Part shown: piece after piece, positions 17,399 to 26,716 of the stretch | Layout: the number at the start of each line of letters is the position of its first letter | How positions within the stretch are numbered: position 1 is the stretch's first letter | Assembly: GCA_002382085.1 (NCBI GenBank) | Contig: DFZK01000005.1 | Span: forward strand, 186,001-250,000 | Reading direction: 5' to 3' | Origin: Sulfurospirillum sp. UBA4058 | GTDB taxonomy: Bacteria; Campylobacterota; Campylobacteria; Campylobacterales; Sulfurospirillaceae | Length of the DNA: 64,000 nt | Made by a program: the position numbers and the translations under genes | Notes under the pieces: generated by a model | Told to the model about the DNA's origin: nothing | What the model saw: only the letters and a program-made list of their open reading frames with translations | Database searches by the model: none

Positions 17399-18188
17399 TC
17401 TTAAATCCATCTTCGTCGATGGGGAAGTATTTGACTATATTAATTTAGACAAAGCAACACTTACGTACGATAAACTGATTCAAACATTGGATAAGCCTTT
17501 AAAACTTATTTTGTTTTACGGGAAACCGGGTACGGGAAAAACGTTTTTGTTGCAAAAAATCTATAACGATTTACGCCAAAAGAAACGTATTATTTTTTTT
17601 CCGAGACCTTTTTTCGATGAGAAAGTTTTCATTAAAGCTTTATACGAAGCAACGTTTGGAAAAGCTTCTCCGGAATTTTCCAATTATAATGAGTTTTTAG
17701 CCTTAGTGGGAAAACACATCACTTCTCCCGAACAAGGTATTACCGTTTTAATCGATGAAGCACAACTCTATCCGACGGATCTGATTGAAAAAATCCGCCT
17801 AATGGCCGATTCGAGACTTTTTAAATTTCTTTTTACGGTTCATAAAACAGAAAAAGAAGACGTTCTTGCTAAAGATTATTTTCAAACGCGTATTTGGGAA
17901 ACAATTGAAATCGATAATGCTTCTTTAAATGAAATTAAAACCTATATCGAAAAAAAATTATTGTTTCATAATCGTTTTGAGTATCTCAATTTATTCAAAG
18001 AAAAACATTATAAACTGATTGCACACCTTACCTCAGGTAATTTGCGAACTATCAACAAATTGATGTATAAACTCTTTGAAATTTTAGAGTATTACGATCA
18101 ACATAAACCCTCTTTAATTAAAGCCAATGCTTTACATATCAAATATATTGAGATGGCTGGAATTAGCCTAGGAATGATTCATGCTTAG
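17379..18188 (+). CDS. AAA ATPase, MshM/ExeA-like (CtsP position)
   Basis: A 269-residue ATPase with Walker A YGKPGTGKTFLL (about residue 47) and Walker B ITVLIDEAQLYP (about residue 124), the ExeA/MshM pattern. The start at 17379 (MNSHYSDLKSIF) is preferred because upstream residues of the longer frame read through the secretin gene. ExeA-type ATPases help place secretins through peptidoglycan; this one lacks an obvious peptidoglycan-binding domain. In C. jejuni the equivalent position is ctsP. It overlaps the next gene by 8 bases. Confidence 0.82.
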   Translation: MNSHYSDLKSIFVDGEVFDYINLDKATLTYDKLIQTLDKPLKLILFYGKPGTGKTFLLQKIYNDLRQKKRIIFFPRPFFDEKVFIKALYEATFGKASPEFSNYNEFLALVGKHITSPEQGITVLIDEAQLYPTDLIEKIRLMADSRLFKFLFTVHKTEKEDVLAKDYFQTRIWETIEIDNASLNEIKTYIEKKLLFHNRFEYLNLFKEKHYKLIAHLTSGNLRTINKLMYKLFEILEYYDQHKPSLIKANALHIKYIEMAGISLGMIHA

Positions 18189-19074
18189 CCATTCTGAAAT
18201 CAACGAGCTTGAGAAAAAGCTATCGAAATACCGATTAAAAAGAACATTATTCTTCGGTGGATCGATGTTGATAGGATTGTCAGCCGTTGCGGTGTTCTCT
18301 TTAGTTCTTTTTCTTTACCGTACGAATGCAACGTTACCGCAAGAGGTACAAACTTCCCAAGAAACCGTCAAAGAAAAAGAGACGAATAGTAGCATTAACA
18401 ATATAACAACACCTCCGAGCGTTATGTCGCAAGAAAATAACACTACAAAAGTACAAAATACCATTGCTCAGACTCCTGATTCATCCAAAGAAGAGATTTT
18501 ACGCTTACGCCTTCCGGATACCTTGAATAAAATATCAACATCCGATAAAAAATCTTATACGCCGCCACCCGAAGATTTCGATACGCCTCCTGTCAAAAAG
18601 AAAGCAGAAAGCGAATTGGATTTGCCTGTATTAAAACGCAACGCTAACAGCGGCGAAGAACCAACATTTTATCGTACAAAAGAAGAACAAATCGACGCTA
18701 CGCTACTGCCTCCGCCTCCTCCGTTAGAAGAGACAAAACCCAAAGGCGTTATTAAGATTGAGAGCCAAGAGATTAACTCTATTTCCTATTTGAAAGAAAA
18801 ATTCGACTCGACGCACAATATCGTCTTTGCCTTGATGTTGGCGGAAGAGTATTATTTAAGTAAAAACTATATTGAATGCAATAAATGGGCTTTGATCGCC
18901 AATAATATCGATGCAGAAAATGAAAAAAGCTGGATTTGGTTTGCCAAATCCAAGATCAAATTAGGACAAAAAGAAGATGCAATTTTAGCACTAAAAACCT
19001 ATTTAAAAAACACAAAATCGCAAGCGGCGCAAAGTTTGCTTAACCAAATTACCTTGGGAGAAGCGATTCAATAA
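18181..19074 (+). CDS. membrane-anchored TPR-type protein (MshN-like, CtsX position)
   Basis: A 297-residue protein with a short cytoplasmic charged segment, a membrane helix at about 23-44, a long Pro/Thr/Lys-rich periplasmic linker (about 50-190, with PPPPPLEE) and a C-terminal helical region resembling tetratricopeptide repeats (AEEYYLSKNYIECNKWAL, then AKSKIKLGQKEDAILALKTY). This matches MshN in layout and in place between MshM and MshE. A link to Campylobacter CtsX is positional only. Confidence 0.65.
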   Translation: MLSHSEINELEKKLSKYRLKRTLFFGGSMLIGLSAVAVFSLVLFLYRTNATLPQEVQTSQETVKEKETNSSINNITTPPSVMSQENNTTKVQNTIAQTPDSSKEEILRLRLPDTLNKISTSDKKSYTPPPEDFDTPPVKKKAESELDLPVLKRNANSGEEPTFYRTKEEQIDATLLPPPPPLEETKPKGVIKIESQEINSISYLKEKFDSTHNIVFALMLAEEYYLSKNYIECNKWALIANNIDAENEKSWIWFAKSKIKLGQKEDAILALKTYLKNTKSQAAQSLLNQITLGEAIQ

Positions 19075-19136
19075 CGTTTTGACGCTATAAGCGACTATGA
19101 TAAATATAAAAAATGAAAAGGTAGCGGTGTAAAAGC

Positions 19137-20888
19137 ATGAGTGATATTACGACGACTTTATTAACGTACTTGATCCAAAATCGTATCATCGACGAAAATA
19201 CGGCTCATAGAATTCAAAATGAAGCAAAGCAAAACGACCAAAAAGCTTTGGGCGAAATTTTACTTGAAAATCGTTTTTTTACCAAAGAAGATCTTTTCAT
19301 CTTAGTTATCGAATTTTTTAAAAAAGGTTATGTATCTCTTGAAGATGTTAACAGCAATTTTGCTATAGAAAGCGAGAGATTTTTACAAGCGTTGGCAAAA
19401 AATTTAAGTTATGAGTATTTGGATTTAGATTCAATCGATATCGACTATCGGCTTGCATCCAAACTTCCCTTCCCTCAACTCAAAAAATACCAAGCCTTAC
19501 CGATTCGAGAAGATGAAATTAATATTTTTATCGCGCTCAAAGATCCAATGGATATTCATGCGCAAGAAGGGGTACAACGTCTTTTTCCGCGCAAGCTTCT
19601 TAAAATTATCATTGCCGATCCTGTGCAAATCGATAAATATCTGATTAAAATCGAGCTAGGTGAGAGTATTAAAGGGCTTATCGGTGAAATTCGAAAAGAG
19701 ATTACCTCCAGTGCCGTCGAAAATCCTCAGGAATCTTCCGGCATTCTTAAACTGATCGAAATTATCTTAAAAACTTCTATTTTAGCAAGAGCCAGCGATA
19801 TTCATATCGAACCGACCGAGAATAATTGTATTGTTCGAAGCAGGATTGACGGTATGCTAACGGAAACATTTATTTTTGATAAAGATATCTATCCACCCTT
19901 AGCCTCTCGTATGAAACTCCTATCCAATATGGATATTGCGGAAAAAAGAAAACCTCAAGACGGTCGTTTTTCGGCAACTATTTTAGGAAGAGAGTATGAT
20001 TTTAGGATTTCGGCACTTCCGACTATTAACGGCGAGTCTATCGTTATTCGTATTCTCGACAAGTCTAAAGTAATGATAAAAATTGAAGATTTAGGAATGC
20101 ATCCGAAAAATTATGCCAAATTTTCACAATCGATGCGCTCACCTTACGGTATTATTTTTGTTACGGGACCTACGGGAAGCGGTAAAACAACAACGCTTTA
20201 TGCGGCACTCAATGCTATTAAAAGTGTACAAACTAAAATTATTACCGTAGAAGATCCGGTGGAATACCAGCTCAATTTAACGCAACAAGTACAGGTAAAC
20301 GAAAAAGCTAATCTCACGTTTGCTTCGGCACTGCGTTCTATTTTGAGGCAAGATCCCGATATTATCATGATCGGTGAGGTTCGCGATACCGAAACGCTTC
20401 GGATTGCCGTTCAAGCCGCATTAACGGGTCACCTTGTTTTTTCGACGCTCCACACAAACGATGCGATTAGTGCCGTCACAAGGGTCGTCGACATGGGAAT
20501 TGAGCCTTATTTAATTAGCGGTTCTTTAATTGCCATTGAAGCACAAAGGCTCATACGAAAACTTTGTCCTTATTGTAAAACCAAATACACGCTACCCAAA
20601 ACGGCACACGACGAGATTCGCGATATGTTACCGCAAACGTATCAATTCTATAAACATAACGGTTGCGAAAAATGCGCTCAAACAGGATATCTCGGCAGGG
20701 AAATGATCTCTGAAATTCTTGTAATCAGTGAAAAAATTTCCAGCATGATCGCACAAGGTGCTAGTAAAAGTGCTATTAAGGAACAAGCCTTAAAAGAAGG
20801 TTTTATCGACATGTATCAAGACGGCATTATACGTGCGGCGAACGGCGTAACCACATTTGATGAAATTGCAAGGGTGGCAAAAGGATGA
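19137..20888 (+). CDS. type II secretion / pilus extension ATPase (GspE/PilB/MshE-like, CtsE)
   Basis: A 583-residue ATPase. An N-terminal MshEN-type domain covers about residues 1-160, then the motor domain has Walker A TGPTGSGKTTTLYA (about 342-355), Asp box VEDPVEYQ, Walker B DPDIIMIGEVRD and His box LTGHLVFSTLHTND. Two CxxC pairs (CPYC and CEKC, about 477-520) form the usual zinc site. It powers assembly of the pseudopilus or pilus. The stop overlaps the next start by four bases. Confidence 0.93.
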   Translation: MSDITTTLLTYLIQNRIIDENTAHRIQNEAKQNDQKALGEILLENRFFTKEDLFILVIEFFKKGYVSLEDVNSNFAIESERFLQALAKNLSYEYLDLDSIDIDYRLASKLPFPQLKKYQALPIREDEINIFIALKDPMDIHAQEGVQRLFPRKLLKIIIADPVQIDKYLIKIELGESIKGLIGEIRKEITSSAVENPQESSGILKLIEIILKTSILARASDIHIEPTENNCIVRSRIDGMLTETFIFDKDIYPPLASRMKLLSNMDIAEKRKPQDGRFSATILGREYDFRISALPTINGESIVIRILDKSKVMIKIEDLGMHPKNYAKFSQSMRSPYGIIFVTGPTGSGKTTTLYAALNAIKSVQTKIITVEDPVEYQLNLTQQVQVNEKANLTFASALRSILRQDPDIIMIGEVRDTETLRIAVQAALTGHLVFSTLHTNDAISAVTRVVDMGIEPYLISGSLIAIEAQRLIRKLCPYCKTKYTLPKTAHDEIRDMLPQTYQFYKHNGCEKCAQTGYLGREMISEILVISEKISSMIAQGASKSAIKEQALKEGFIDMYQDGIIRAANGVTTFDEIARVAKG

Positions 20889-22129
20889 AATATTTTGAAG
20901 TCAATTACCTCTCAAAAGGCAAAAAAAACAAAACGATTATTAAGGCTCCTAACAAACACGACGCTATTGCCATTGCCAAAATAAAAATTCCGGGCATTAT
21001 CGTCAACGTTAAAGAAACGTCTGCACCCTTAGAAGATCAGCTAAGTGCTTTTAAAGATCAATTTTTAAATACGATCTTACGAAAAAAAGTTAAAATGACA
21101 AGTTTAATTGCTGCGATACGCCAATTAAGCGTTATGACGAATGCCGGTATTTCGATTCATGATAGTGTCAAAGAAGTCGAAGCGGCTACGGTCGATAAAA
21201 CGCTCAAAGAGATTTTTTCAAGCGTCAACGACGATCTTAATTCCGGTCTGAGTTTAACGCAAGCATTAATGCCTTATCGCGAAACCGTCGGCGATGTAAC
21301 GATTGCCTTGGTGGAATTAGGCGAAAGTACCGGTAATATGGCAGAATCCTTAGCAAAACTTGCCGATATTTTAGAAGAGATCGAAGAAAACAGGCAAAAA
21401 TTTAAAAAAGCTATGCGTTATCCTATCACGGTCGTGATCGCCATTGCAATAGCTTTTACGATTTTGATGGTCTACGTTGTCCCAAAATTTAAAGATATTT
21501 TCTCTAAGCTCAAAGCAGAACTTCCTCTCCCGACGAAAATTTTGCTCTTTATGGAACAGATGATTAACCAATACGGTTTATACCTTTTAGCCGGTATCAT
21601 CGGGACAATCATCTTATTCAAATACCTTTTAAACAATAACGAAGAGTTTAAAAAAGGATTTGACAGGTATATTTTAAAGACTTACTTGATCGGCAACATT
21701 ATCTTTTATGCAACATTGAGCCGTTTCTGCCTTGTCTTTACCGAACTGATTCGTGCAGGCATCCCTATCGCCGATGCACTCGATACTTCACTGCTGACGC
21801 TCGACAATACCCATCTGAAAAAAAGGCTTTCCGCCGTTAAAGTTTCGGTACAACGCGGTATATCGCTCACCGAGGCTTTTCGAGATACGGCTCTTTTCGA
21901 AGGTATGCTTGTGCAGATGATTCAAGCAGGTGAACAAAGCGGTACGTTGGATAAAATGTTGGAAAAAGTGACATTGTATTTAAAATCGCGCTTCAATCAA
22001 ATTATCGACAATATCGCAAGTTATATCGAACCTATTTTGTTAGGATTTATTGCTGGAATGGTTCTTTTGATGGCGTTAGGTATTTTTATGCCGATGTGGG
22101 ATATGGCAAAAGCGGTTAAAATGAATTAA
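20885..22129 (+). CDS. inner-membrane platform protein (GspF/PilC/MshG-like, CtsF)
   Basis: A 414-residue polytopic protein with two T2SSF repeats, starting near LIAAIRQLSVMTNAGISIHD (about 77) and FCLVFTELIRAGIPIADALD (about 282). Membrane helices lie at about 180-200, 230-250 and 385-405. It is the rotor partner of the ATPase encoded just upstream. It is the last gene of the operon and is followed after 4 bases by a strong hairpin terminator. Confidence 0.93.
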   Translation: MKYFEVNYLSKGKKNKTIIKAPNKHDAIAIAKIKIPGIIVNVKETSAPLEDQLSAFKDQFLNTILRKKVKMTSLIAAIRQLSVMTNAGISIHDSVKEVEAATVDKTLKEIFSSVNDDLNSGLSLTQALMPYRETVGDVTIALVELGESTGNMAESLAKLADILEEIEENRQKFKKAMRYPITVVIAIAIAFTILMVYVVPKFKDIFSKLKAELPLPTKILLFMEQMINQYGLYLLAGIIGTIILFKYLLNNNEEFKKGFDRYILKTYLIGNIIFYATLSRFCLVFTELIRAGIPIADALDTSLLTLDNTHLKKRLSAVKVSVQRGISLTEAFRDTALFEGMLVQMIQAGEQSGTLDKMLEKVTLYLKSRFNQIIDNIASYIEPILLGFIAGMVLLMALGIFMPMWDMAKAVKMN

Positions 22130-22133
22130 AAAT

Positions 22134-22163
22134 CTTCACAAAGCTTTTTCTTGCTTTGTGAAG
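22134..22163. terminator. bidirectional hairpin terminator
   Basis: CTTCACAAAGC (22134-22144) and GCTTTGTGAAG (22153-22163) form a perfect 11-bp stem with an 8-base T-rich loop, between the pilus operon and the convergent gene at 22172. Confidence 0.85.
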
Positions 22164-22171
22164 GTTTCACC

Positions 22172-22642
22172 TTAAAACTCTTTAGGAATAGTACACTCTA
22201 AAGTATCTGAAAACTTCCCTTGCGAAAGATCAATCAGCTCTTTTTGTGTCAAATGCGCAATAAGGCATAGCGCACCTAATTTTTTACACCATAAACGTTC
22301 AATTTTAATTTTATAATCGGCTTCTTTAATTTTAGTCGAAATACTCCAACTTCGAATGCTCTTCTTTTCTTTATACCCTAGCACGTTTAAGATTTCTTTA
22401 TCGTCGACCTTGTGATCGATACATGAGCGTAAGTGTGCTTCGTTAAGTCCTAGTCGCCAAGCTTTATAGCCTAAAACTAGAGCACGGGCGCGTTCGGGGT
22501 GATTGGTTTTGACTTTATCAAAACTGGCACCGAAATACTTCAGCGCAACAATAATGTCTTTTGCTTTAAAAATCTTCTCTTTTTCCGCAAATTTCGGTGC
22601 AATATTTTCTTGCAATGATAATCCTTCTTTTAAAATGGCCAA
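22172..22642 (-). CDS. hypothetical protein downstream of flgH
   Basis: A 156-residue soluble, basic protein, mostly helical, with IDHKVDDKEILNVLGYKEKK in the middle. No signal peptide or membrane segment. Family not recognised. The start overlaps flgH by 13 bases, so it is probably co-expressed with it; a flagellar role would be a guess from this alone. Confidence 0.65.
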   Translation of the reverse strand: MAILKEGLSLQENIAPKFAEKEKIFKAKDIIVALKYFGASFDKVKTNHPERARALVLGYKAWRLGLNEAHLRSCIDHKVDDKEILNVLGYKEKKSIRSWSISTKIKEADYKIKIERLWCKKLGALCLIAHLTQKELIDLSQGKFSDTLECTIPKEF

Positions 22643-23337
22643 ATAGTTTCCATAAATTTACTACCCCACGGTTTGGTCGTCGTTTGATCGATATCGCCTT
22701 CTGTTTTGTAGAGGATTTTAGCGTCGGCAATGTATTTTGAGTCGATATTATTGTATTGATCGATATCATAAGGTCGAATTACGCCGCTCACTTGAATAAT
22801 CTGTTTTTCTCCGTTTAAGAGCAACTCTCTACTTCCCTCAATAAAGTAGTTACCGTTGTTGAGAACCTTAATGATGCGTGCTGAAATCGTCGTAGCAAAG
22901 CTCTCGTTACGCGTCGAACTTCCCGTTCCCGTAAAAGAATTATTCGAACCGGCCGTAAAACCGATATTGCCCAATTTATTCACTTGATTCGATACGCTTC
23001 CCATAACGCCTCCTCCGGCAGCTGTCGTAATACCGGCATTTAAAGCATCCGATCCTTCCTTCGTTAATGCCTTTTTCCCAGTAGAGGTTTGTGCCGTTTT
23101 TTCCGTAATCGTAACCGTAACGACGTCATTGACGTTCATTGCCTTGCGATCCGAAAAGAGAGGATTTTCACCTTGTCCAAAAAGACTTCCCGGATTAGAA
23201 CCCATATTTTCATTCACGCGTGAGGGTAATTCATCAACATAGGCAGGTGCTTGCATCGTAATTCTTGGATCGGCCGGATGAGAAGAACAACCGCTCAAAC
23301 AAAAAATCGTGACTAAAAACCATATCAAAATTTTCAT
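22630..23337 (-). CDS. flgH: flagellar L-ring lipoprotein FlgH
   Basis: A 235-residue outer-membrane lipoprotein. Signal peptide II ends in LSGC (Cys about residue 17) after MKILIWFLVTIFC. Family motifs are LFSDRKAMNVNDVVTVTITE (about 85) and IKVLNNGNYFIEGSRELLLN, then VSGVIRPYDI near the C terminus. It forms the ring through which the flagellar rod passes. The ATG at 23337 has GGAG 11 bases upstream; a GTG at 23349 is the alternative. No convincing sigma-54 promoter was seen upstream. Confidence 0.92.
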   Translation of the reverse strand: MKILIWFLVTIFCLSGCSSHPADPRITMQAPAYVDELPSRVNENMGSNPGSLFGQGENPLFSDRKAMNVNDVVTVTITEKTAQTSTGKKALTKEGSDALNAGITTAAGGGVMGSVSNQVNKLGNIGFTAGSNNSFTGTGSSTRNESFATTISARIIKVLNNGNYFIEGSRELLLNGEKQIIQVSGVIRPYDIDQYNNIDSKYIADAKILYKTEGDIDQTTTKPWGSKFMETIWPF

Positions 23338-23674
23338 AACGCTTTTCACTCCATACGTTTTACTTTACCGTATCGTACACACTGTGCCTAAAAGCAACAT
23401 GTAACGCTTTACATGTAAGCCTTTCACATTGTGTTTTCTCTGTTTAGATGCTTGATATCATCTACATTATATCTAAAAAAAAATTTACGACGCGTAAAGT
23501 TAACGCTCTTTGTTTTCTCACGAAAGATAAAAATCTTATGTCACGAAACTAAGCTATTTTCATGCTACGTATTTGATGTAAGATAATTTCAGAATGCTTT
23601 AGATTATTTTTAAGATTTATAGCGTTACTATTGGTATACGGTCTATCGTTGTTATGAAAAGGAGCACGTCTTAC
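23338..23674. other. divergent intergenic region between flgH and the FIST chemoreceptor gene
   Basis: This 337-base gap separates divergent genes and should hold both promoters. I see AT-rich tracts, one exact TTACATGTAA at 23409-23418 with a second partial copy 12 bases before it, and no clear sigma-54 or sigma-28 match. GGCAC-N5 near 23381-23394 on the minus strand lacks the -12 element. Confidence 0.5.
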
Positions 23675-25687
23675 ATGTTTAGTTTTTTACACCACGGGGC
23701 TGAAAAGGTCTCTTCCAAAATACCCTCCGCACTTTTAGATTCCATCGTTACGCTCAATTTTAAAGAAAAAGAGATTGCAAGTGTTTTGAATGCTCTTTCG
23801 TTTGTACCTAAAGTTGCGTTGGGTTTCGTCTCGCCGGCATTAGATTTTAATACGATTGCATCGAAGCTCAAAGCGGCATTACCCGAAAATACGACCTTGA
23901 TCCTTTCAACAACGGCGGGAGAATTGTGTAGCTGCGCACTTCAACAAAACGAGGCTTCGTCTTCGTTGTACTCTTCTGCAAATGCAGGAGAAGGAGACAA
24001 TATCGTTTTAATGCTCTTCTCGACGCAAATGGTCAGCGACGTCTTTGTCGCCTCGGTTGCTTTAAAAAGCGAAGATATAGGGACGAGTAAAAAATCAACG
24101 TCGGAACGTGTTAAAAGTATCGAAGAAGAAATTAAAAAAATTCATATTCCTTTCAAGATGCGCTTTGATGATACTATCGGTTACACCTTAATCGACGGAT
24201 TGAGTGCAAGTGAAAGTTTTTTTATGGAAGCGATCTACAACGTCGCTAAGTTTCCCTGTCTTCTCGTCGGCGGTAGTGCCGGCGGAAAACTCGACTTTCA
24301 AAATACTTACATTTATGACGGAAAGCGAACGTTACGCCATCATGCCGTCGTAACGTTTATAAAATTTTCGCCGCAATTTCGCTTTGGAATTTTTAAAAGT
24401 CAAAATTTTAGAAAGACATCGACTTCGTTTAGCGTTTTATCCGCCAATCCGCTCGCACGTTCGGTTCACACGTTTTTAGACCGCCGTACCAATACGGGAA
24501 TTGGCGTCGTTGCCGCTTTGAGTGAGCATTTCAAATGTTCCGCCGATGCCCTAAATGCCAAACTTGCCAATTATACCTTCGGCATCGAAATTAACGGCGA
24601 GATTTACATTCGTTCCGTCGCTTCGATCGATACGATCAACGATACGATACATTTTTACTGCGACATCGAAGCGGGTGAAGAGCTTGTGTTGTTGGAAAAA
24701 ACGGATTTTGTTCAAACGACGCAACAAGACTTTGCGCAATTTTGCCGAAATAAACCAAAACCCATCGGAGCTATTTTTAACGACTGTATTTTAAGGCGTT
24801 TGTGTAATGCCTCAGAAATTCATCGTCTCTCCATTTTTAAAGAAATTCCCGTGGCAGGTTTTTCGACGTTCGGAGAACTTTTGGGCGTCAATATCAACCA
24901 AACGTTAAGTGCTATTTTCTTTTACGCGGTCGATGAAGGCGTTTTTGAAGACGATTACGTTGAAAACTTCGTGCAAAAGTACGCCGGATTTAAAAGCTAT
25001 TTTTTGCAACGAAAAATCAATCGTCAAACAATGATTCAAGCGATTTACAAAGCCATGTTGGATCAGATGAAACACAGTATGCCCGTACTGCAAAATATCG
25101 GCAACGTTTTAACCCAAGCGGTCGGATCTATTAACGCGATCGAGGACAATCTCGAACATGTCGAAAAAGAGTTTATTCTTTTTGCTTCCAGTATGGAAAA
25201 AGGGAGCGTCGACAATGCCAATCTTGTCGTCGACGTTGAGAACCTCACCAATAACGTTCGCGATATTCGCGTCGTTTTGAGCGTTATTTCCGATATTGCC
25301 GATCAGACCAATCTTTTAGCCCTCAATGCCGCCATCGAAGCCGCGCGTGCGGGCGAACACGGTAGAGGTTTTGCCGTCGTTGCCGATGAAGTCAGAAAGT
25401 TAGCCGAACGCACGCAAAAAAGTCTTTCCGAGACCAATGTTTCGGTCAGCACGATCATTCAAGCGGTTGAAAACATCAGCAAAACCATGGGCGGCGTCAG
25501 CAGCGGTTTGATGGACGTCTCTTCAAAAAGCAATACCCTCTCCGGAAATATGGAAAAACTCGCCGAACAAAGTCATACGATTTCCCATGAGCTAAAATCC
25601 CAAGCGGCTCTTACGCAAACGCTGGGCGAAGAGTTGCAAAAGCTCGGCGTGTACGAAAAAACACTCGATATTTTGCATCGCGATTAA
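23675..25687 (+). CDS. soluble chemoreceptor with N-terminal FIST domains
   Basis: A 670-residue protein without membrane segments. Residues about 20-260 look like FIST_N (LVGGSAGGKLDFQNTYIYDG) and about 265-430 like FIST_C (GTFGE-type AGFSTFGELLGVNINQTLSA). The C-terminal half is a methyl-accepting signalling domain with the hairpin-tip block DQTNLLALNAAIEAARAGEH and GRGFAVVADEVRKLAERTQ. FIST domains are thought to bind small ligands such as amino acids, so this is a cytoplasmic taxis receptor acting through CheA/CheW. AAAAGGAG precedes the ATG at 23675; an upstream ATG at 23654 is in frame but poorly placed. Confidence 0.88.
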   Translation: MFSFLHHGAEKVSSKIPSALLDSIVTLNFKEKEIASVLNALSFVPKVALGFVSPALDFNTIASKLKAALPENTTLILSTTAGELCSCALQQNEASSSLYSSANAGEGDNIVLMLFSTQMVSDVFVASVALKSEDIGTSKKSTSERVKSIEEEIKKIHIPFKMRFDDTIGYTLIDGLSASESFFMEAIYNVAKFPCLLVGGSAGGKLDFQNTYIYDGKRTLRHHAVVTFIKFSPQFRFGIFKSQNFRKTSTSFSVLSANPLARSVHTFLDRRTNTGIGVVAALSEHFKCSADALNAKLANYTFGIEINGEIYIRSVASIDTINDTIHFYCDIEAGEELVLLEKTDFVQTTQQDFAQFCRNKPKPIGAIFNDCILRRLCNASEIHRLSIFKEIPVAGFSTFGELLGVNINQTLSAIFFYAVDEGVFEDDYVENFVQKYAGFKSYFLQRKINRQTMIQAIYKAMLDQMKHSMPVLQNIGNVLTQAVGSINAIEDNLEHVEKEFILFASSMEKGSVDNANLVVDVENLTNNVRDIRVVLSVISDIADQTNLLALNAAIEAARAGEHGRGFAVVADEVRKLAERTQKSLSETNVSVSTIIQAVENISKTMGGVSSGLMDVSSKSNTLSGNMEKLAEQSHTISHELKSQAALTQTLGEELQKLGVYEKTLDILHRD

Positions 25688-25695
25688 TCAAAACG

Positions 25696-25715
25696 AGGGC
25701 AGAACGCTCTGCCCT
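25696..25715. terminator. bidirectional hairpin terminator
   Basis: AGGGCAGA (25696-25703) and TCTGCCCT (25708-25715) form an 8-bp stem with a 4-base loop, 8 bases after the chemoreceptor stop and 20 bases before the end of the convergent gene. Confidence 0.75.
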
Positions 25716-25734
25716 TTGACATGACACGTAAGCT

Positions 25735-26334
25735 TTAGAGATGATGTTTCATCGCTTTTACGGTGAGCAAATCCAAAGGCGTACCGCGTTCTTCTAACTG
25801 TGCCATAAAATCTTCTTGTTTTTCGTGACTCAGTTGTTGCCCTAGTTTAAGCTTCATCGTCATCCATGTAGGCTCTAATTTAAAAATCGCCGTTTTCTCG
25901 ACCATTTTAGTGTAAATAGGATTTTGAACGTCGATAGTCTCGTAACGCTTTTCGGGTTGGAGTTTTTGCATCAAGGCGTTGAGCGCACTTGCTTTTTGGT
26001 TTTCGTCTTCAATGACGCACAGCGTACCGCCCATACTGACGCTGGCAAAAAATTGCGTTGCAGGGCATGCGGCACTCGTGTGACTAAAATAGGACGGAAT
26101 ATACGAATAATATCGAACGGCATTGAACGACGCTTTGTTGTTACGAGCGATGAGTGCCATCTTTTTGCCCTCTTTTGCACCGTGAAAGACGATACCCTCT
26201 TCCCACCATGCAAAATTGAGCGGCACGCCGTAAGGAACGTCACGATCGATCAGCGAGAGCGTACCGTGGTCGCATTGATTTAACGTCTCCACGATAACCG
26301 CTTGGTCGGTGATATTAAACTCATTTCTTCGCAT
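25735..26334 (-). CDS. pyridoxamine 5'-phosphate oxidase-like flavin-binding protein (NimA type)
   Basis: A 199-residue protein with the split-barrel pattern of the PNPOx-like family: HGTLSLIDRDVPYGVPLNFA, FHGAKEGKKMALI, then FFASVSMGGTLCVIEDENQK and EPTWMTMKLKLGQ. Relatives bind FMN or F420 and include NimA nitroimidazole reductases and heme-related proteins; the substrate here is unknown. The start MRRNEF at 26334 overlaps the upstream gene by 14 bases. The longer frame to 26400 adds residues that do not fit the family. Confidence 0.8.
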   Translation of the reverse strand: MRRNEFNITDQAVIVETLNQCDHGTLSLIDRDVPYGVPLNFAWWEEGIVFHGAKEGKKMALIARNNKASFNAVRYYSYIPSYFSHTSAACPATQFFASVSMGGTLCVIEDENQKASALNALMQKLQPEKRYETIDVQNPIYTKMVEKTAIFKLEPTWMTMKLKLGQQLSHEKQEDFMAQLEERGTPLDLLTVKAMKHHL

Positions 26335-26623
26335 CGTATTTTTCCTCGATAAGGCGGGTATATTTTTCTTGAAGATCGATGTACTTGGCAAGTAGCTCAT
26401 GAAATTTGGCTTCGTAATCGACGTTTTGTTCGCCCTCCTCCTCTTTTGCGCTCTTGTGCGTCGTCGGCGATTTTACGGGAATAGCGTCGTCGATAATAAA
26501 GTCTTGTTCGTCTTTTTTAACGGTTTTGAGTTGCCCCGTATTGATTTGTTTGATGACGGCAAACGTGCTCATTTTATGTTTGATCGCAAATTGTTGAATG
26601 CTCACAAGGTTGTTCTCGGTCAC
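26321..26623 (-). CDS. hypothetical protein with HTH-like N terminus and coiled-coil C terminus
   Basis: A 100-residue protein starting at GTG 26623, with AAGGAA upstream. Residues 5-40 (LVSIQQFAIKHKMSTFAVIK) read like a DNA-binding helix-turn-helix of the excisionase/MerR sort with a following QINTGQLKTVKKD. A charged linker leads to a helical tail (EAKFHELLAKYIDLQEKYTR). The function is unknown, perhaps an adaptor or small regulator. It overlaps the flavin-binding gene downstream and is divergent from mmuM. Confidence 0.65.
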   Translation of the reverse strand: MTENNLVSIQQFAIKHKMSTFAVIKQINTGQLKTVKKDEQDFIIDDAIPVKSPTTHKSAKEEEGEQNVDYEAKFHELLAKYIDLQEKYTRLIEEKYDAKK

Positions 26624-26716
26624 GGCGTTCCTTTTTACATGTAAAAACTTTGCGCATATTGTAGCTAAAAAGAAACTCTGGGTATAATGCACGAAAAATT
26701 ATCAAGGCAAAAACGC

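Noticed and set aside
23370..23400. Possible sigma-54 promoter for flgH
   Set aside because: A GGCAC is present on the minus strand but the GC of the -12 element is not at the required distance.
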